From JALORV01 sp963766365 (lineage in GTDB: Bacteria > Pseudomonadota > Gammaproteobacteria > Burkholderiales > Burkholderiaceae_F): a stretch of DNA of 64,000 nt. The notes beneath the pieces are model-generated. The model did no database searches, was not told the origin of the DNA, and worked only from the letters and a program-made list of their open reading frames with translations. A program made the translations under genes and the position numbers. Of the stretch, positions 1 through 8,613 are shown piece by piece. Position 1 is the stretch's first letter; each line of letters opens with the position of its first letter. The stretch spans positions 310,001-374,000 of the forward strand of contig CAVXZK010000005.1 of the NCBI GenBank assembly GCA_963766365.1, in the 5' to 3' direction.

Positions 1-1667
1 CGGTCGGCGCGGAAAAAGGCCTGCGGATGATCGTCAGCGGCGAACCGATTCCGGCGAGCGACGCGCTGACCCACGGACTGGTCGAGCGCATCGTGCCGCG
101 CGACTCGTTCGATGGAGTGCTGCAGTTCGCCGCGGAAGTGGCCCGGCGCAGCGAGCATCCGCGGCTGTGTGACCGTGCCACTGCCTTGCCCGCCGGTGCA
201 TCCGCCGAGGCGTTCTTCGGCGCGGCACGCGCCGAGGTCGCGAAGCAGGCGCGGGGCCTGCCGGCGCCGCTCAAGTGCGTCGATTCCGTCGAGGCCTCGG
301 TCACTCTGCCGTTCGACAAAGGCCTGGCGCGCGAGCGTGGCTACTTCATCGAGCTCGTGCAGTCGCCGGAGTCGCGGGCGCTGCGCCATGCGTTCTTCGC
401 CGAGCGGGCCGCCGCCAAGATCCCGGACGTGCCGGAGAGCACGCCGACGCGCCCGATTCGTTCGGCGGCCGTGCTCGGCTTCGGCACGATGGGCGGTGGG
501 ATAGCGATGAGCTTCGCCAATGCCGGCATTGCGGTGACGGTCTACGAAAAGGACCGGGCCGCGCTCGACCGCGGTCTTGCCACGTGCCGGCGCAACTGGG
601 AAGCGACCGCGAAGAAGGGGCGCATGACCGCGGAACAGGTCGAGCAGAGGGTCGCTCTGCTGACCCCGACGCTGGACTTCAACGCCGTCGGCAGCGCCGA
701 CATCGTCGTCGAGGCGGTCTACGAGGACATGGTGGTGAAGCAGGGCATATTCGCGCGGCTCGACGCCGTGATGAAGCGGGGCGCGATCCTCGCGACCAAC
801 ACCTCGACGCTCGACGTCGACCAGATCGCGTCGGCCACGACGCGCCCTCACGACGTCATCGGCACGCACTTCTTCAGCCCGGCCCATGTCATGCGCCTGC
901 TCGAAATCGTTCGCGGGAAGAAGACCGGCAAGGACGTGCTCGCCACCGTCATGCAGCTTGCGAAGCGCCTGAAGAAGGTCGGCGTCGTCTCGGGCGTCTG
1001 CGACGGATTCATCGGCAATCGCATGCTGGAGCAGTACATCCGCCAGTCGCTGTTCCTGATCGACGAGGGCGCTTCGCCGCAGCAGGTCGATGCCGCACTG
1101 ACCCGGTTCGGGATGGCGATGGGCCCTTTCGCGATGTACGACATGGCCGGCATGGACATCGGCTACGCGATCCGCCAGCGCCGCTATGCCGAAAAGCCGC
1201 ACCTCACGTACAGCCGCATCGGCGATCGCGTGGTCGAGCTCGGACGCCTGGGGCAGAAGACCGGCAAGGGCTGGTACCGCTACGAAGCCGATGGCCGTAC
1301 GCCATTGCCGGATCCGGAGATCGATGCCCTGATCGAACGCTATCGCGACGAGATCGGCATCGTGCCGCGTTCGATCGGCGACGAGGAAATCGTGCAGCGC
1401 TGCGTCTATGCACTGGTGAACGAGGGCGCACGCCTCCTCGAGGAGGGCATTGCGCTGCGCGCCAGCGACATCGATGTCGTCTACCTCGCCGGCTACGGTT
1501 TTCCGGTGTCCAGGGGAGGCCCGATGTTTCATGCGCAGGCGGTCGGGCTGGATAAGGTCGTCGGCGCAATGAAGCGCTTCACTGGCAACCGCCACGCGGA
1601 CCCGGCGTTCTGGCAGCCTGCACCGCTGCTGGTCGAGGCCGCCGCGAACGGGCGCTGGCCGGGTTAA
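1..1667 (+). CDS. 3-hydroxyacyl-CoA dehydrogenase, FadJ/FadB-like (5' end outside window)
   Basis: Reading is open from the first base, so the gene starts upstream. The visible part begins in the tail of an enoyl-CoA hydratase (crotonase) domain (GEPIPASDALTHGLVERIVP, about the first 30 residues). It continues into an NAD-binding 3-hydroxyacyl-CoA dehydrogenase domain with a Rossmann motif GFGTMGGG near visible residue 150 and the catalytic His-Glu pair in HFFSPAHVMRLLEIV. The C-terminal HAD domain is duplicated (GFIGNRM, then a second half to the stop). This is the layout of bifunctional beta-oxidation enzymes that hydrate enoyl-CoA and oxidise L-3-hydroxyacyl-CoA. It sits 6 bases before an acyl-CoA dehydrogenase gene, supporting a role in fatty-acid or related acyl-CoA oxidation. 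The substrate cannot be told from sequence. Confidence 0.93.
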   Translation, partial: VGAEKGLRMIVSGEPIPASDALTHGLVERIVPRDSFDGVLQFAAEVARRSEHPRLCDRATALPAGASAEAFFGAARAEVAKQARGLPAPLKCVDSVEASVTLPFDKGLARERGYFIELVQSPESRALRHAFFAERAAAKIPDVPESTPTRPIRSAAVLGFGTMGGGIAMSFANAGIAVTVYEKDRAALDRGLATCRRNWEATAKKGRMTAEQVEQRVALLTPTLDFNAVGSADIVVEAVYEDMVVKQGIFARLDAVMKRGAILATNTSTLDVDQIASATTRPHDVIGTHFFSPAHVMRLLEIVRGKKTGKDVLATVMQLAKRLKKVGVVSGVCDGFIGNRMLEQYIRQSLFLIDEGASPQQVDAALTRFGMAMGPFAMYDMAGMDIGYAIRQRRYAEKPHLTYSRIGDRVVELGRLGQKTGKGWYRYEADGRTPLPDPEIDALIERYRDEIGIVPRSIGDEEIVQRCVYALVNEGARLLEEGIALRASDIDVVYLAGYGFPVSRGGPMFHAQAVGLDKVVGAMKRFTGNRHADPAFWQPAPLLVEAAANGRWPG

Positions 1668-1673
1668 GGCACC

Positions 1674-3533
1674 ATGGAACGTATCGTTTCACGGCGGGAC
1701 CTGGCATTCCTGCTGTATGAGTGGCTCGCGGTCGAAGGGCTGACCCAGCGGCCGCGCTACGCCGCCCACGCCCGAGAAACCTTCGAGGCGGCGCTCGATA
1801 CCGCCGAGCAGATCGCCACCGAGCTCTTTGCACCGCATGCCCGCAAGAGCGACTCCAACGAGCCGCACTTCGACGGCACGCGCTTGCACCTGATCCCGGA
1901 GATCGGGCAGGCGCTCGAGGCCTTTGTCAGCGCCGGCCTGATGGCCGCCGAGCAGGGCGAGGAGTTCGGCGGCATGCAATTGCCCGTCACTGTCGCCAAG
2001 GCGTTGTCTGCCTATTTCAAGGGCGCCAACGTCGCGACGGCGAGCTACGCACTGCTGACCATCGGCAACGCCAATCTCCTGCTGGCGCACGGTTCACCAG
2101 CACAGATCGACGCCTTCGTGCGGCCGCAGCTCGACGGGCGCTTCTTTGGCACGATGTGCCTGTCGGAGCCGCAGGCCGGGTCGTCACTGTCGGATGTGGC
2201 AACGCGCGCGGAGTTCGAGCACGATTCGCCGCTCGGACCGCAGTACCGCCTGAGCGGGAACAAGATGTGGATCTCGGCGGGCGAGCACGAACTCTCCGAG
2301 AACATCGTCCACCTCGTGCTGGCGAAGGTTCCGGGACCGGACGGCAAGCCGGTTCCTGGCACGAAAGGGATCTCGCTGTTCGTCGTGCCGAAATACCTCG
2401 TGAGCGTTGCAGGCAGTGGTTCCGGATCGCGGGTGACCGTCGGCGAGCGCAACGACATCGCCCTCGCGGGACTCAACCACAAGATGGGTTACCGCGGAAC
2501 CACCAACTGCCTGCTCAACTTCGGCGAAGGGCGGTTCAACCCCGGCGGTCGCGGCGGCGCCATCGGCTACCTGGTGGGCCAACCCGGCCGCGGGCTGGCC
2601 GCAATGTTCCACATGATGAATGAGGCGCGCATCGGCGTTGGACTCGGTGCGACGATGCTGGGCTACACCGCGTACCTGCATGCGCTCGATTACGCGCGAT
2701 CACGTCCGCAGGGCCGGCCGATCGGACCCGCTGGCAAGGACCCAGCGCAGCCGCAGGTTCCGATCATCCAGCACGCCGACGTCAAGCGCATGCTGCTGGC
2801 GCAGAAGGCTTATGCCGAGGGAGCGCTGGCGCTGAACCTGTACTGCGCACGCCTGATCGACGAGGAGCGCACCGCCCAAAGCGAGGCCGAGCGTGCGGAA
2901 GCCACGCTGCTGCTCGACATCCTGACGCCAATCGCGAAGAGCTGGCCGTCGCAGTGGTGCCTGGAAGGCAACGCGCTGGCGATCCAGGTGCACGGCGGCT
3001 ACGGGTACACCCGCGACTATCCCGTCGAGCAGTTCTATCGCGACAACCGGCTCAATTCGATCCATGAAGGCACACACGGCATCCAGGCGCTGGACCTGCT
3101 TGGGCGCAAGGTCGTGATGAACGACGGTGCGGCGTTCAAGTTGCTGGGCGCGCGCGTCGAGGCGACGATCCGGCGTGCATCGCAGGCACGCCATCCGGAC
3201 ACGCAGCGCTGGGCCGCGATGCTGCAGGACCGCGTACGCCGCGTGGCGCGTACGACACAGCGGGTCTGGGCGGCCGGCGATGCGGCGAAGACGCTGGCGA
3301 ACGCCACGCCCTACCTCGAGGCCTTCGGCCATGTCGTGCTCGCCTGGATCTGGCTCGAGCAATCGCTGGCCGCCTCGACGCATTATCAGCGCAGCGACGG
3401 CGACTTCTACCACGGCAAGTGGCAGGCGTGCCGTTTCTTCTTCCTCTACGAATTGCCGAAGGTGGATTCGATGCTCGACCTGGTCGAGTCGCTGGACACG
3501 ACCACGCTCGACATGGAGGACGCCTGGTTCTGA
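1674..3533 (+). CDS. acyl-CoA dehydrogenase, long (about 600 aa) family with C-terminal extension
   Basis: A 619-residue flavoenzyme that introduces the alpha-beta double bond into acyl-CoA. It has the N-terminal helical domain, the middle beta domain (MCLSEPQAGSSLSDVATRA, KMWISAGEHEL) and the C-terminal helical domain. Its probable catalytic base is the glutamate in SIHEGTHGIQALDLLGRK near residue 464. At 619 residues it is longer than the roughly 380-residue short/medium-chain enzymes and matches the FadE-like group with an extra C-terminal domain, here ending in a W/F-rich segment (FYHGKWQACRFFFLYELPK). The ATG lies 6 bases after the upstream dehydrogenase stop, so the two are co-transcribed. 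The electron acceptor is presumably ETF (family knowledge); chain length specificity is unknown. Confidence 0.94.
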   Translation: MERIVSRRDLAFLLYEWLAVEGLTQRPRYAAHARETFEAALDTAEQIATELFAPHARKSDSNEPHFDGTRLHLIPEIGQALEAFVSAGLMAAEQGEEFGGMQLPVTVAKALSAYFKGANVATASYALLTIGNANLLLAHGSPAQIDAFVRPQLDGRFFGTMCLSEPQAGSSLSDVATRAEFEHDSPLGPQYRLSGNKMWISAGEHELSENIVHLVLAKVPGPDGKPVPGTKGISLFVVPKYLVSVAGSGSGSRVTVGERNDIALAGLNHKMGYRGTTNCLLNFGEGRFNPGGRGGAIGYLVGQPGRGLAAMFHMMNEARIGVGLGATMLGYTAYLHALDYARSRPQGRPIGPAGKDPAQPQVPIIQHADVKRMLLAQKAYAEGALALNLYCARLIDEERTAQSEAERAEATLLLDILTPIAKSWPSQWCLEGNALAIQVHGGYGYTRDYPVEQFYRDNRLNSIHEGTHGIQALDLLGRKVVMNDGAAFKLLGARVEATIRRASQARHPDTQRWAAMLQDRVRRVARTTQRVWAAGDAAKTLANATPYLEAFGHVVLAWIWLEQSLAASTHYQRSDGDFYHGKWQACRFFFLYELPKVDSMLDLVESLDTTTLDMEDAWF

Positions 3534-3541
3534 GGCGCGCC

Positions 3542-3841
3542 ATGATCAAGCACATCGTCATGTGGAAGCTGAAGGCTCATGCCGAAGGCTCGGACAAGGC
3601 GGGCAACGCGCGCCGCATGAAGCAACTGCTCGAGTCCTGCGCCGGGCTCCCCGGCGTGCTTGAGTTCGAGGTCGCTCTGGCGCAGCCGGGTCTGGAGGCC
3701 ACCTACGACGTCGTGCTGTACTCCGTCTTCCGGGACAAGGCGGCACTCGACGCCTACCAGGACCACCCGACGCATGCCGCGATCAAGCCGTTCATCGGGG
3801 CGGTGCGGCTCGAACGGCAGTGCATGGACTACGAGACCTGA
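3542..3841 (+). CDS. Dabb (stress-responsive A/B barrel) family protein
   Basis: A 99-residue protein starting MIKHIVMWKLK, the usual opening of Dabb-domain proteins, followed by the conserved ALDAYQDHPTH segment near residues 66-76. Dabb proteins are small dimeric alpha-beta barrels; some are polyketide cyclases and most have no known reaction. The start is the ATG 9 bases after the acyl-CoA dehydrogenase stop; a longer reading in the same frame begins inside that gene and is unlikely. Its place inside an acyl-CoA oxidation operon suggests an accessory role there, but no function can be assigned. Confidence 0.85.
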   Translation: MIKHIVMWKLKAHAEGSDKAGNARRMKQLLESCAGLPGVLEFEVALAQPGLEATYDVVLYSVFRDKAALDAYQDHPTHAAIKPFIGAVRLERQCMDYET

Positions 3842-3848
3842 GGCTGTC

Positions 3849-4628
3849 ATGTCACTGAAGCAGTTGCTGGACCTGACAGGGAAGACGGCGTTGATCACCG
3901 GCGGTTCGCGCGGACTCGGCCTGCAGATCTCAGCCGGATATGGCGAAATGGGCGCGCGCGTGGTGATCTCCGCGCGCAAGCCCGACGAGCTGGAGGCGGC
4001 CTGCACGCAACTGCGGGCCGCAGGAGTCGACGCGAGCTGGATCGCGGCGGATGCCGCGAGCGAAGCCGACATCGGCCGGCTCGCGCAGGAGGCCGTCACG
4101 CGCCTCGGACACGTCGACATCCTCGTCAACAACGCCGGCGCCACCTGGGGTTCGCCCGCCGAGGAGCACCCACTCGAGGCCTGGGACAAGGTGATGAACC
4201 TCAACATCCGCGGCGTGTTCCTGCTGACCCAGGCCATCGGACGCGCCAGCATGATCCCGCGGCGCTATGGCCGCATCGTCAATGTCGCTTCTATCGCGGG
4301 CCTGTTCGGCAATCCGCCCGATGTGATGAGCACGATCGCCTACAACACCAGCAAGGGCGCCCTGGTCAATTTCACGCGCGCGCTGGCGACCGAGTGGGGC
4401 CGGCACAGCATCACGGTCAACGCGCTGGCCCCGGGCTTCTTCCCGTCGAAGATGACGAAAGGCGTCATCGCGCACTACGGGGCGGACACCCTGGCACGAT
4501 TCGCACCGTTGAAGCGCATCGGTGACGACGAGGACCTTAAGGGCGCCGCGCTGCTCTTTGCGTCCGACGCGGGCAAGCACATCACCGGCCAGATCCTCGC
4601 TGTCGACGGCGGCGTGTCAGCGTACTGA
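3849..4628 (+). CDS. SDR family oxidoreductase
   Basis: A 259-residue classical short-chain dehydrogenase/reductase. It has the cofactor motif TGGSRGLG near residue 17, the NNAG motif, the catalytic serine in NVASIAG and the YxxxK pair in YNTSKG near residues 165-169. The C-terminal ILAVDGG motif is typical of the FabG-like classical subgroup. The ATG is 8 bases after the Dabb gene stop. It may act on a 3-hydroxy or 3-keto acyl intermediate given the operon, but SDR substrate cannot be read from the sequence. Confidence 0.92.
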   Translation: MSLKQLLDLTGKTALITGGSRGLGLQISAGYGEMGARVVISARKPDELEAACTQLRAAGVDASWIAADAASEADIGRLAQEAVTRLGHVDILVNNAGATWGSPAEEHPLEAWDKVMNLNIRGVFLLTQAIGRASMIPRRYGRIVNVASIAGLFGNPPDVMSTIAYNTSKGALVNFTRALATEWGRHSITVNALAPGFFPSKMTKGVIAHYGADTLARFAPLKRIGDDEDLKGAALLFASDAGKHITGQILAVDGGVSAY

Positions 4629-4650
4629 TTGCCGCATCACTGGAGTTCAC

Positions 4651-5646
4651 ATGACTACCTACCGACGCATCGTTCTTGCAAGCCGCCCTGCGGCGGCTGC
4701 AAGTACCTCGAATTTCCGCATGGAAGAGGCGCAGACGCCGACGCTGCAGCCGGGACAGTTTCTCGTCCGCAATGAGTGGCTGTCGCTCGATCCGTACATG
4801 CGCGGTCGCATGAACGAGGGCAAGTCCTACGCCGCGGCCCAGGCGATCGGGGAAGTGATGGTCGGCGGGACCGCCGGTACTGTCGCCGAGTCGCGCAATC
4901 CGCAGTTCAAAGTGGGCGACAAGGTTGTCGGCTATCTCGGCTGGCAGGAGTACGGAGTGTCGGATGGCAGCGGAATCTACAAGGTCGATACGCGCGTCAT
5001 TCCGCTTTCGGCCTACCTCGGCCCGGTCGGCATGCCCGGCGTTACGGCCTGGTACGGCCTGAAGAAGATCATCGAACCGAAGGAGGGCGAGACGATCCTG
5101 GTCTCGGCGGCCACGGGCGCGGTAGGCAGCGTTGTCGGCCAGCTCGCCAAGCTTGCGGGCTGCCGTGCCGTCGGCATCGCCGGCGGGGCGGAGAAGTGCA
5201 GCTATGCCGTGGTGCAGCTCGGGTTCGACGCCTGCATCGACTACAAGGCGCAGGACGTGAATCGCGCGCTGAAGGACGCGGCGCCGCAGGGCGTCGATGG
5301 GTACTTCGAAAACGTCGGTGGCGCCATCATGGACGCGGTGCTGCCGCGCATGAACGCCTTTGGCCGCATCGCATTATGTGGACTCATCGCCGGATATGAC
5401 GGCCAGCCGATCCCGATCGCCAACCCCGCGTGGTTCCTGATCAGTCGCCTCAAGCTGCAGGGCTTCATCGTCAGCGAGCACATGAACCTCTGGCCCCAGG
5501 CGCTGAAGGAACTCGGCACGCAGGTCGCAACCGGCGGCGTGAAGTACCGCGAGTCGATCGCGCACGGGCTCGAAAATGCACCGCAGGCGTTCCTTGGCAT
5601 GCTGCGTGGCGCGAACTTCGGCAAGCAACTGGTGAAGCTGGTCTGA
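4651..5646 (+). CDS. NADP-dependent oxidoreductase, MDR superfamily (prostaglandin/leukotriene reductase-like)
   Basis: A 331-residue medium-chain reductase of the zinc-independent type. The opening NEWLSLDPYMRGRMNEGKSY and the nucleotide-binding VSAATGAVGSVVGQ near residue 151 match the prostaglandin reductase/CurA-like subgroup, which reduces alpha,beta-unsaturated carbonyls with NADPH. No structural or catalytic zinc cysteine cluster is seen. The ATG is preceded by TGGAG 9 bases upstream; a longer in-frame reading starts inside the SDR gene and is rejected. It is the last gene of the acyl-CoA oxidation operon and could reduce an enoyl intermediate. Confidence 0.9.
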   Translation: MTTYRRIVLASRPAAAASTSNFRMEEAQTPTLQPGQFLVRNEWLSLDPYMRGRMNEGKSYAAAQAIGEVMVGGTAGTVAESRNPQFKVGDKVVGYLGWQEYGVSDGSGIYKVDTRVIPLSAYLGPVGMPGVTAWYGLKKIIEPKEGETILVSAATGAVGSVVGQLAKLAGCRAVGIAGGAEKCSYAVVQLGFDACIDYKAQDVNRALKDAAPQGVDGYFENVGGAIMDAVLPRMNAFGRIALCGLIAGYDGQPIPIANPAWFLISRLKLQGFIVSEHMNLWPQALKELGTQVATGGVKYRESIAHGLENAPQAFLGMLRGANFGKQLVKLV

Positions 5647-5690
5647 CGACGCGCGCGGGATGCAAGCCAAACATCCGGCAGCAACGCCGG

Positions 5691-6536
5691 TCAACGCGCG
5701 GCGGTCTTCGCAGTGAGCTTGCTGCGCAGCTCGACAAGCTTCAGTTTCATGCGCTGCTGCTGATCAGGTCCAAGCCGGATCATCATCTTCTGGCCGGCGG
5801 ACAGCGCCTCCAGTGATGGATCGGCAAACTCATAACGCAGCCACGGCGTGGTCGACGGGATCGGCCCCTTGACCTCGGTGAGTTTGAGTTCGACCGGTCC
5901 GGCAGGCACCGGCGCGGCAATCAGCTGGTCGAGGACTTCGACCGCGCGGTCGTTGAAGTAACGGCCGGGGTAGCCCAGTTCCTCGTAGGCCTGCTGGAAC
6001 CACGGGTACCAGCGCTTGTAGAGCGATACCGCACGACCGCTGTCGATGCCCTCGACGAGGGAAACGAATGCGGCGTACCGCTCCGCGTTCCCCGGGGAAA
6101 CGACCAGTGCATCTCCGCGTTGTACGACACCGAATCGTCCCGGCGCCGGATTGACGGGCCACAGTCGCGGGGCCGCGTGCGAGCGCCCGAGGTTGTCGAC
6201 CGTCGCGACGGTGTGGCGCACGAAGTCGTCGAGTTGCAGGAGCGACGCGACCTTGTCCTTGCCGAGCCACTCCACCAGGGCAGACCGCACCGACTCGTCG
6301 GAACGCGCCAGCGGCGGCAGGGCAGTCTGGGACGGCACCTCAGCCGGCAGGCTCTCCACCGGATAGCGGATCGGCGGGGTCGCCGGTCCGGTAGAGGCCG
6401 CCGGGGCCGAGGGCTCGATCTTGGTCACGGCCGGCACGGGTTCGGCGGGCTGTCCCCCCTGGCGTTCCCACAGATAGAACGCCGCGGCCCCCGCGAGCAG
6501 CACGCCCGCGAGGATGATCAAAGTGGGTCGGTTCAT
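5691..6536 (-). CDS. DUF3014 domain-containing membrane-anchored protein
   Basis: A 281-residue protein with one N-terminal hydrophobic segment (residues about 5-22), then a Pro/Ala-rich linker to about residue 75, then a DUF3014 domain. The family signature is clear: LVEWLGKDKVASLLQLDDFVR, TVDNLGR, YKRWYPWFQQAYEELGYPG, YFNDRAVEVLDQL and the end segment FADPSLEALSAGQKMMIRLG. The topology implies an inner-membrane anchor with a periplasmic domain. The molecular role of DUF3014 is not known. It is a single gene on the minus strand, convergent with the preceding reductase gene and divergent from the following SDR gene. Confidence 0.9.
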   Translation of the reverse strand: MNRPTLIILAGVLLAGAAAFYLWERQGGQPAEPVPAVTKIEPSAPAASTGPATPPIRYPVESLPAEVPSQTALPPLARSDESVRSALVEWLGKDKVASLLQLDDFVRHTVATVDNLGRSHAAPRLWPVNPAPGRFGVVQRGDALVVSPGNAERYAAFVSLVEGIDSGRAVSLYKRWYPWFQQAYEELGYPGRYFNDRAVEVLDQLIAAPVPAGPVELKLTEVKGPIPSTTPWLRYEFADPSLEALSAGQKMMIRLGPDQQQRMKLKLVELRSKLTAKTAAR

Positions 6537-6759
6537 CTGTAGTCCATCCGATCATGAGTACTATTCCTTGAGAGACACCGCGGATCGCAAAAGTTCAGTC
6601 ATTCGGCGAACGAATCCAGGGTACCCGGCGCGCTGGGGGTTGCTTCCGTTGACGCATTCGCACCGTAAAGTGGTGTGTCCACCGATGGCGCCAGCTACGG
6701 CCGACCGGGCGCGTCACGCTCAGCTATCCTGCGCCTCCACTATTTTGCCTTCGAGACAG

Positions 6760-7647
6760 ATGGAATCCCTGGACGACAAGGTCGCGGTCATCACTGGTGC
6801 CGGCAGCGGCCTCGGCCGCGAGTTCGCCCGACTCGGCGCGCAGTCGCGCATGAAACTCGTGCTCGCCGACGTGCAGCACGAGGCCTTGCAGGACACCGTG
6901 CGCGAGCTGCAGCAGCAGCACGGAGTACAGGTGATCGCCGAAGTGGTCGACGTCGCGTCGAGCCGCCAGGTCGCGCAACTCGCCGACCGCGCCTTCGGCG
7001 AATTCGGAGCGGTGCACCTGCTTATGAACAACGCCGGCGTGGCCTGCGGCGGCTATCTCTGGGAGAACAGCGACAAAGACTGGCAGTGGGTTCTGGGCGT
7101 GAACCTGATGGGAGTGGTGCACGGCGTGCAGCACTTCGTGCCGCGCATGCTTGACGCGAACGCCCGTGGCGAACCCGGCCACATCGTCAACACGGCGTCG
7201 ATGGCGGGCTGGCTCACGGCGCCGCTGATGGGTGTGTACAACGTGTCCAAGCACGCGGTCGTCGCGCTGTCGGAAACCCTGCACCACGATCTCAGACTCG
7301 CGCAGTCGACGATCGGCGTCACCGTGCTCAATCCGGCGTTCGTGCCGACCGGTATCGCCCACTCGTATCGCGTGCGTCCCTCCGGGCTTGCCAATGCCGG
7401 CGGCCCGACACGCTCGCAGCAGATTGCGCAGGCGAACTCCGAGAAGGCCGTGACGGGCGGGCGCATCAGTGCGGCCGACGTGGCCGGCATGACCTTCGAA
7501 GCCGTGCGCGCGAACCGCTTCTACGTGTTCACGCATCCACAGATCATGCCGACAGTCCAGGCGCGCTTTGACGCCGTGCTGAAGGGCGCTCCGCCCGCCG
7601 ATCCCTATGCGACCCGGCCGACCATCCGGCCTTCGTCGCCCGCATGA
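6760..7647 (+). CDS. SDR family oxidoreductase
   Basis: A 295-residue classical SDR with TGAGSGLG near residue 12, MNNAGV, the serine in NTASMAG and YNVSK with Tyr160/Lys164. The start ATG follows AGACAG; the frame is open well upstream, but that part has no SDR-like sequence. It ends with a four-base ATGA overlap with the following alpha/beta hydrolase gene, so the two are translationally coupled and probably act in one pathway. The substrate is unknown. The 223 bases upstream are divergent from the DUF3014 gene and should hold both promoters. Confidence 0.9.
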   Translation: MESLDDKVAVITGAGSGLGREFARLGAQSRMKLVLADVQHEALQDTVRELQQQHGVQVIAEVVDVASSRQVAQLADRAFGEFGAVHLLMNNAGVACGGYLWENSDKDWQWVLGVNLMGVVHGVQHFVPRMLDANARGEPGHIVNTASMAGWLTAPLMGVYNVSKHAVVALSETLHHDLRLAQSTIGVTVLNPAFVPTGIAHSYRVRPSGLANAGGPTRSQQIAQANSEKAVTGGRISAADVAGMTFEAVRANRFYVFTHPQIMPTVQARFDAVLKGAPPADPYATRPTIRPSSPA

Positions 7648-8528
7648 TCCGGACGGGCCAGTACGCCGAGCTCGCCAACGGCATCCGCCTGCACTACGCG
7701 AGTGTCGGCGCGCCGGGTGCCCGCCCGATCCTGTTCCTGCACGGATTCCCGGAATACTGGGGTGCGTGGGAAGACGTACTGCCGTACTTCGCCGACGGAT
7801 GGCATGCCGTAGCCCCGGACCTGCGCGGCTTCAACCTCTCGACCCAGCCGACCGACGTGGCAGCTTACCGCGCGCGCGAACTTATCGGCGACTTCGAACA
7901 GTTCAGCGAGTTGATGCAATGGCAGCGGCTGACCGTAGTCGCGCATGACTGGGGCGGCGCGGCCGCCTGGCAATGGGCGATCGCGCGCCCCGAGCGCGTT
8001 GAACATCTGGTGATCCTCAACTCGCCGCATCCGATTCCGTTCGCACGCGACCTGGCGCGCGATCCGGCACAGCAGTCGGCGTCGGCGTACATGAACTGGC
8101 TGCGCGCGCCCGGCGCCGAGGGTGCCCTGATGAAGCACGATTGCAGGGCGCTGGAAAGTTTCTTCCTCGCGATGCAGCGACCGGACCGCCCCTGGTACAC
8201 GCCCGAGCGGGCCGCGCGCTACCGCGAGGTGTGGGCCCGGGGACTCGCCGGCGCGCTCAACTATTACCGCGCTTCGCCGCTCTACCCGCCGGAACCGGGC
8301 GGCACCCCGTTGCCACGGCTCGACCCGGCGCAGTTCCGCGTCCGCGTGCCGACGCTCGTTCTGTGGGGCGAGGCCGACCGGGCGCTGCCGGTGCGGCTGC
8401 TCGAAGGACTCGATGAACTTATCGATGAGCTGACGATCGAACGGCTCCCGGACGCGACTCACTGGCTCGCGCACGAGGAACCGCAGCGCGTCGCCTCGGC
8501 CATTCGTGCCTTCTGTGGCGTCTCCTGA
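7644..8528 (+). CDS. alpha/beta hydrolase, epoxide hydrolase/haloalkane dehalogenase-like
   Basis: A 294-residue alpha/beta-hydrolase. The nucleophile is an aspartate, Asp102 in VAHDWGGAAAW, which places it with epoxide hydrolases and dehalogenases rather than serine esterases. The oxyanion motif is HGFPEYWG near residue 33, and the acid and base are probably Asp245 (LWGEADRALP) and His273 (DATHWLAHE). Tyrosines in the lid (PWYTPE, NYYRAS) fit the ring-opening tyrosines of epoxide hydrolases. The ATG overlaps the SDR stop by four bases. Epoxide hydrolysis followed by SDR oxidation is a reasonable inference, but the substrate is unknown. Confidence 0.9.
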   Translation: MIRTGQYAELANGIRLHYASVGAPGARPILFLHGFPEYWGAWEDVLPYFADGWHAVAPDLRGFNLSTQPTDVAAYRARELIGDFEQFSELMQWQRLTVVAHDWGGAAAWQWAIARPERVEHLVILNSPHPIPFARDLARDPAQQSASAYMNWLRAPGAEGALMKHDCRALESFFLAMQRPDRPWYTPERAARYREVWARGLAGALNYYRASPLYPPEPGGTPLPRLDPAQFRVRVPTLVLWGEADRALPVRLLEGLDELIDELTIERLPDATHWLAHEEPQRVASAIRAFCGVS

Positions 8529-8613
8529 GCGCCCGGCACGGTGCTTCATCGCACCGGTCCGGGCGGTGACCGCTGCGCTGGCAGAATTGCCGCAACCCTT
8601 GGATGGAGTCCTG